Below, piece by piece: positions 61,209-64,000 of a stretch of DNA of 64,000 nucleotides. A model generated the notes under the pieces. That model had not been told where the DNA came from, ran no database searches, and saw only the letters and a list, made by a program, of their open reading frames with translations. The stretch is from a virus: positions 1-64,000 of IMG/VR virus record IMGVR_UViG_3300021438_000014; one strand, given 5' to 3'. The stretch's first letter is position 1. Each line of letters starts with the position of its first letter. The position numbers and the translations under genes were made by a program.

Positions 61209-61224
61209 GCTCGGATTTTTTGGT

Positions 61225-61239
61225 GTATTTATTTTTTCT
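61225..61239 (+). repeat. AT element copy 3
   Basis: GTATTTATTTTTTCT, 27 bases before the -35 box. Confidence 0.85.
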
Positions 61240-61266
61240 TGAAGATAAGACTTTCCACGAATGAAC

Positions 61267-61295
61267 TTGTATTTCGTTGGAAGTTAGCGTAAGAT
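61267..61295 (+). promoter_or_regulatory. Promoter, class I spacer (reverse form)
   Basis: TTGTAT, TTCGTTGGAAGTTAGCG, TAAGAT. Confidence 0.8.
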
Positions 61296-61323
61296 AAAAT
61301 CAACATCAACGAAAGGGACAGAG

Positions 61324-61707
61324 ATGTTTACAAAGCCAGACAACAGTTTGCGCCAAGAGAGTGCGTTCTACCACAGCGACCAAGACCCAATGAGCGTGTG
61401 GGACGGCAACGAGCGTTTTTATGTGGAGCGTGTTGGCGAGATGTTGATTGTCTACACCGACCCAGAGGGCGAGGAACACTACCTACGCACGACAGCAGAC
61501 CTCGAGGAACTTGGTATTGACACCGACGAGAAGTTGGCTGAATACACAGACAAGGGCGAGGAAGTCTTTTGCTGGCGTAACAACTCGTGGTTTGAGATTT
61601 GGGACGACACCAAGCAGGAATACCTTGAAGGCGAGATTTGGCACGAACTTGACGAAGCCGTAGACCGAGCGATACACTTGTATCAGATGTCAGTAGAGGG
61701 AGAATAA
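61324..61707 (+). CDS. Hypothetical acidic protein
   Basis: A 127-residue protein with many Asp/Glu and Trp residues, leader AAAGGGACAG. No family recognised. The next gene starts immediately after its stop. Confidence 0.62.
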   Translation: MFTKPDNSLRQESAFYHSDQDPMSVWDGNERFYVERVGEMLIVYTDPEGEEHYLRTTADLEELGIDTDEKLAEYTDKGEEVFCWRNNSWFEIWDDTKQEYLEGEIWHELDEAVDRAIHLYQMSVEGE

Positions 61708-61989
61708 ATGCTATACCGCCACGCTCTAGGTGAGGTTATGCGTGAAATGCGACACAGCCAGCAAAAGACTCTACGCAAGGTTGCGTCTGACGCTAATGTT
61801 GCTCTCGGATACCTAAGTGAACTTGAACACGGACACAAGGAAGCCTCGTCAGAGATTGTTGTTCAGATTGCTCGTTCGCTGAATGTGCCAACCCACTTGC
61901 TCGTAATCGAAGCAGGATTTCGTATGGCTCAACTCTCTATCCCAGACACAGTTGAGGCTATGTTCGCAGACGACTTGACTTTATCGTAG
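61708..61989 (+). CDS. ClgR-like XRE-family regulator
   Basis: A 93-residue HTH protein. The HTH region, 'TLRKVASDANVALGYLSELEHGHKEASSEIV' (given here in two parts by position 22-52), matches actinobacterial ClgR, in which 'GYLSEVERGQKEASSE' is the hallmark. ClgR activates clp protease genes in hosts. Here it may control phage or host proteolysis. Confidence 0.85.
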   Translation: MLYRHALGEVMREMRHSQQKTLRKVASDANVALGYLSELEHGHKEASSEIVVQIARSLNVPTHLLVIEAGFRMAQLSIPDTVEAMFADDLTLS

Positions 61990-62003
61990 TCATAGGTTAC
62001 AAT
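61975..62003 (+). promoter_or_regulatory. Promoter
   Basis: TTGACT, 17 bases, TACAAT. Confidence 0.7.
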
Positions 62004-62029
62004 AGTCTTATCCATAGAAAGGGACAGAA

Positions 62030-62200
62030 ATGGAACTCAAGACAGAAGCAAAGAAATGCCCGAAGTGTTCAAACTTCATTCCAAGTAACGAACACGCAGG
62101 AGAATACCCAGGAGCGATTTCTCGTCGTGACAGCAAAACAGAGATTTGTTCAGCGTGTGGCGTAGATGAAGCCTTAGAGGATTTCTTCACCAAAAACTAA
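62030..62200 (+). CDS. Small zinc-ribbon protein
   Basis: A 56-residue protein with C10-x2-C13 and C41-x2-C44, separated by 'PGAISRRDSKTEI'; the same layout ('PGALSR') occurs in actinophages. AAAGGGACAG leader. Function unknown. Confidence 0.75.
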   Translation: MELKTEAKKCPKCSNFIPSNEHAGEYPGAISRRDSKTEICSACGVDEALEDFFTKN

Positions 62201-62208
62201 AAGGAGCG

Positions 62209-62249
62209 AAACCCCCTTGCCTTAGGAAAGCAGGGGGGTTTCTTTTTTT
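62209..62249 (+). terminator. Rho-independent terminator
   Basis: AAACCCCCTTGC with GCAGGGGGGTTT, then CTTTTTTT. Confidence 0.92.
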
Positions 62250-62265
62250 GCTCTCTGGCTTTGGC

Positions 62266-62280
62266 GTATTTATTTTTTCT
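62266..62280 (+). repeat. AT element copy 4
   Basis: GTATTTATTTTTTCT, 28 bases before the -35 box. Confidence 0.85.
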
Positions 62281-62308
62281 GCGTGAGGGCGACACGGGGC
62301 TAGTGGAC

Positions 62309-62338
62309 TTGCAAAATGTCAGAGGGTGAGTGTAAAGT
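62309..62338 (+). promoter_or_regulatory. Promoter, class II spacer
   Basis: TTGCAA, AATGTCAGAGGGTGAGTG (18), TAAAGT. Shares its spacer core with 63553. Confidence 0.65.
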
Positions 62339-62366
62339 AAGAGAGTAGTCAAAGAAAGGACACAGA

Positions 62367-62585
62367 ATGACTATCGAAGTTACCAAGGCGATTACCTACA
62401 AGATTGTTATGCCAGATACCGATTACATTGAAATCGAACCAAGTGATTATGACATTTCAGTCTATGAGCGTTCGTCTTTTGACAACAGCATTTTCAACTC
62501 ATACAACATTCGCTACGAGGCACTTGATGAACTTATCGAAGTGCTATCCGCAATCAAGGCAGAGCGTGAGGCGAGTGGGCTATGA
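62367..62585 (+). CDS. Hypothetical protein
   Basis: A 72-residue beta/alpha protein with AAAGGACAC leader, overlapping the next gene by four bases (ATGA). Confidence 0.6.
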   Translation: MTIEVTKAITYKIVMPDTDYIEIEPSDYDISVYERSSFDNSIFNSYNIRYEALDELIEVLSAIKAEREASGL

Positions 62586-62815
62586 GCCGTCTAGCAAGAG
62601 AGTATCCAGACGCAACCAACGAGGAACTGGAGCAGATTGGGTTACGTCAGGTAATCCCAAACTACTTCAAAGATGGAGAGCCACGCTATCGCTACGAATG
62701 TCGTTCGTGCGAAGCAGAGATGTGGTTGAACCAGAAAGACCACGATACACGGGAAATGAACAAGTTGCTAGGTCGTGGATTTACTATCCCGAAGTGTGGA
62801 GCGTGTTGGTCGTGA
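62582..62815 (+). CDS. Zinc-ribbon-type protein
   Basis: A 77-residue protein with 'CRSCEAE' and 'CGACWS' Cys pairs. Coupled to the gene before. Unknown. Confidence 0.62.
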   Translation: MSRLAREYPDATNEELEQIGLRQVIPNYFKDGEPRYRYECRSCEAEMWLNQKDHDTREMNKLLGRGFTIPKCGACWS

Positions 62816-62874
62816 GTTATGAGTGTAAGGTGAGAAACTGCCCTTGCCCCCAAGGACAAGACACCAAGTAAGAC
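62812..62874 (+). CDS. Possible 20-residue Cys-rich peptide
   Basis: GTG at 62812 overlaps the previous TGA and opens a short frame with C5, C10 and C12 ending at TAA just before the terminator. Very short; low confidence. Confidence 0.25.
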
Positions 62875-62876
62875 TT

Positions 62877-62922
62877 CCCCCGAATAATCTGGAACAGAGA
62901 TTCCGATTCGGGGGTTTTTCTT
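62877..62922 (+). terminator. Rho-independent terminator
   Basis: CCCCCGAAT / ATTCGGGGG with an inner ATCT/AGAT pair, then TTTTTCTTT. Confidence 0.92.
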
Positions 62923-62938
62923 TGTCTGGATTTAGGGC

Positions 62939-62953
62939 GTATTTATTTTTTCT
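62939..62953 (+). repeat. AT element copy 5
   Basis: GTATTTATTTTTTCT, 57 bases before the -35 of the next promoter. Confidence 0.85.
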
Positions 62954-63010
62954 CTGGAGATTAGAAAATGCGTATTTGGACTTTGAATGAATGTTTAGGT
63001 TTGTATGAAG

Positions 63011-63039
63011 TTGACTTTATGAATGGCATAGCGTATAGT
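63011..63039 (+). promoter_or_regulatory. Promoter
   Basis: TTGACT, 17 bases, TATAGT. It defines the start of the next gene. Confidence 0.75.
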
Positions 63040-63084
63040 TATTTATGTCAGCGAAGTGAAGTAGTTGACAGAGGGACAGATGAA

Positions 63085-63426
63085 ATGGGAGACCGTAGTT
63101 TGATTGTTGTAAAGGCAAAGGCCTTTCCAACACCGATTACTTTCTATGGACACTGGTCAGGTGAAGACAATGTGACTGCCGTGCGTAATGTTTTGCGTCG
63201 CACTGGTCGCATTGGCGATGTTAGTTACTTGACTGCGCAGATTTTTTATGAGTTTGCGAAACTAGGCAACTACGATGGTGAGTTGTCTTTTGGTATTGAA
63301 ACCTCGGAGTATTCAGCCAGCGAGGATTTGTGGATGGACAATCCAACAATAATCGTGGATGCCGATACAGGCGAATACACCTTAGAGGGCGTAGTTCACA
63401 CAGAGTTTGCTAAGGTAAAAGTTTAG
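63085..63426 (+). CDS. Hypothetical protein
   Basis: A 113-residue protein from ATG 63085, chosen because a complete promoter (63011-63039) and AGGGACAG leader lie directly before it. A longer in-frame start at 62968 would put this promoter inside coding sequence. Unknown function. Confidence 0.62.
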   Translation: MGDRSLIVVKAKAFPTPITFYGHWSGEDNVTAVRNVLRRTGRIGDVSYLTAQIFYEFAKLGNYDGELSFGIETSEYSASEDLWMDNPTIIVDADTGEYTLEGVVHTEFAKVKV

Positions 63427-63507
63427 CAAGTTCACCAAGGATTGTGGGCAGGTTGAGCGTGACTCCCTGCCCATAATACTGAGCACTTGTCCCGCTCAGG
63501 GGAAACA

Positions 63508-63543
63508 CGGCGTAGGTTTGTCACCTACGTCGTTTTTCTTTTG
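63508..63543 (+). terminator. Rho-independent terminator
   Basis: CGGCGTAGGT / ACCTACGTCG stem, then TTTTTCTTTT. The preceding 80 bases hold GGGCAGG/CCTGCCC pairing. Confidence 0.92.
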
Positions 63544-63552
63544 TGCGTGTCT

Positions 63553-63582
63553 TTGTAAAATGTCAGAGGTTGGTGCTAGTAT
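63553..63582 (+). promoter_or_regulatory. Promoter, class II spacer
   Basis: TTGTAA, AATGTCAGAGGTTGGTGC (18), TAGTAT. Confidence 0.65.
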
Positions 63583-63609
63583 CAAGATACCCAGATGAAA
63601 GGACAACAA

Positions 63610-63822
63610 ATGGGAAACAGGAAAGAGTTAGACAAGATTATCAAGGCAGTCGTTTCCTGTGGCTGGACAGTTGATAAGACAAAGAGTTGCCACTACAGGT
63701 TTACTGCCCCGAATGGTGATTTCTTTTTCACCTCAAGCACACCTAGCGATGTGCGTGCGCTACACCGTATTCGTAGCGATATTCGTAAACTAGGATTAGA
63801 CTTGCGAAAAGTAGAAAAGTAA
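63610..63822 (+). CDS. HicA-like small protein
   Basis: A 70-residue protein. 'SCGWTVDKTKSCHYRFTAP' and 'SSTPSDVRALHRIRSDIRK' match the dsRBD-like HicA/YcfA fold (GW ... H-x-R-F ... TPSD-x-R-A). HicA toxins cleave mRNA; no HicB antitoxin is next to it, and the usual catalytic His corresponds to H33. Toxin function is uncertain. AAAGGACAAC leader. Confidence 0.75.
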   Translation: MGNRKELDKIIKAVVSCGWTVDKTKSCHYRFTAPNGDFFFTSSTPSDVRALHRIRSDIRKLGLDLRKVEK

Positions 63823-63836
63823 AAAGCAAAAAGCGA

Positions 63837-63869
63837 AACCCTGAGTTGAGAGAGGCTCGGGGTTTTTCT
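63837..63869 (+). terminator. Rho-independent terminator
   Basis: AACCCTGAG / CTCGGGGTT, then TTTCTTT. Confidence 0.9.
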
Positions 63870-63890
63870 TTGTTCGTTGTTGCCTCGATG

Positions 63891-63905
63891 GTATTTATTT
63901 TTTCT
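63891..63905 (+). repeat. AT element copy 6
   Basis: GTATTTATTTTTTCT, 40 bases before the last -35 box. Confidence 0.85.
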
Positions 63906-63945
63906 TCCAGCTCCGGCCGGCCGCAACTTCGAATGAGCGATAGAG

Positions 63946-63974
63946 TTGCTATTTGTTGGAAGTTAGCGTATAAT
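63946..63974 (+). promoter_or_regulatory. Promoter, class I spacer (reverse form)
   Basis: TTGCTA, TTTGTTGGAAGTTAGCG, TATAAT; the gene it serves lies beyond the window, behind an AAGGACAG leader at the edge. Confidence 0.8.
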
Positions 63975-64000
63975 CGAATTAGTGGATAAGGACAGCCACT

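Noticed and set aside
62968-63084. N-terminal extension of the 63085 gene
   Set aside because: A full promoter and the standard leader lie inside it, so ATG 63085 is the more likely start.
63610-63822. HicAB toxin-antitoxin pair
   Set aside because: Only the HicA-like half is seen; no HicB-like gene adjoins it in the window.

Overview
This window is a stretch of a large double-stranded DNA phage genome whose host is almost certainly an actinobacterium. Pointers to that host are a WhiB-like Fe-S regulator, a DUF3039 protein, a PIN-PhoH protein, a ClgR-like HTH regulator, a class Ib ribonucleotide reductase set with NrdH and NrdI, ThyX, and many genes whose -10 hexamer lies only 6-8 bases before the start codon, as in leaderless transcription. 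The phage part is shown by tail-fibre genes, lytic enzymes, dense overlapping small ORFs, ten tRNAs and its own tmRNA. The AT-rich composition of most of the window and the many Fe(II)/2-oxoglutarate oxygenases resemble freshwater or marine phages; that habitat is inference.

Layout. (1) 1-13.8 kb, minus strand: a tail-fibre block (13.8 to 7.2 kb) followed by an operon-like run of at least seven 2-oxoglutarate/Fe(II) oxygenases (one cut by the window edge), a glycosyltransferase resembling the family that adds GlcNAc to hydroxyproline, and two paralogous DUF6065-like proteins. (2) 13.9-20.8 kb: nucleotide metabolism (NrdH, NrdI, NrdE, NrdF), PhoH, FmdB, WhiB and a holin-like protein. (3) 20.8-25.8 kb: tmRNA, ten tRNAs, unassigned structured RNA, dUTPase, an internally shortened homoserine-dehydrogenase-like protein and an HNH endonuclease. 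(4) 25.8-33.4 kb: a second oxygenase cluster, ThyX, peroxiredoxin, a DUF4406-dNMP kinase fusion and a methyltransferase. (5) 33.4-41.6 kb: a secreted subtilase and many small overlapping genes, a metallophosphoesterase, a GIY-YIG-like protein and thioredoxin. (6) 41.7-46.7 kb, minus strand: lysis-type genes (M23 endolysin, small membrane protein) next to a 1,076-residue secreted PA14/coiled-coil protein. (7) 46.7-49.6 kb: an AT-rich regulatory region with repeated hairpins and small zinc-binding or basic proteins. (8) 49.6-54.6 kb: a segment of different codon and oligomer use with a terminase-small-subunit-like gene, a GT8 glycosyltransferase, a CHAP-like protein lacking its catalytic cysteine, and another oxygenase. 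(9) 54.6-64 kb: a right arm with a separate expression style. Most genes there form a cassette of TTGACA-like box, 16-18 bp spacer, -10 box, an AAAGGACAG-type ribosome site and a strong terminator; it carries a MoxR ATPase with a VWA/HExxH partner, a YubB/DUF1281-like protein, a ClgR-like regulator and a HicA-like protein.

The most interesting hypothesis is a phage protein-modification system: prolyl-hydroxylase-like enzymes plus a hydroxyproline-GlcNAc-transferase-like enzyme encoded directly downstream of a tail protein with a long Phe-Pro repeat and collagen-like fibre proteins. The right arm also shows two families of short sequences placed inside promoter spacers and a 15-base element repeated six times between terminators and promoters.
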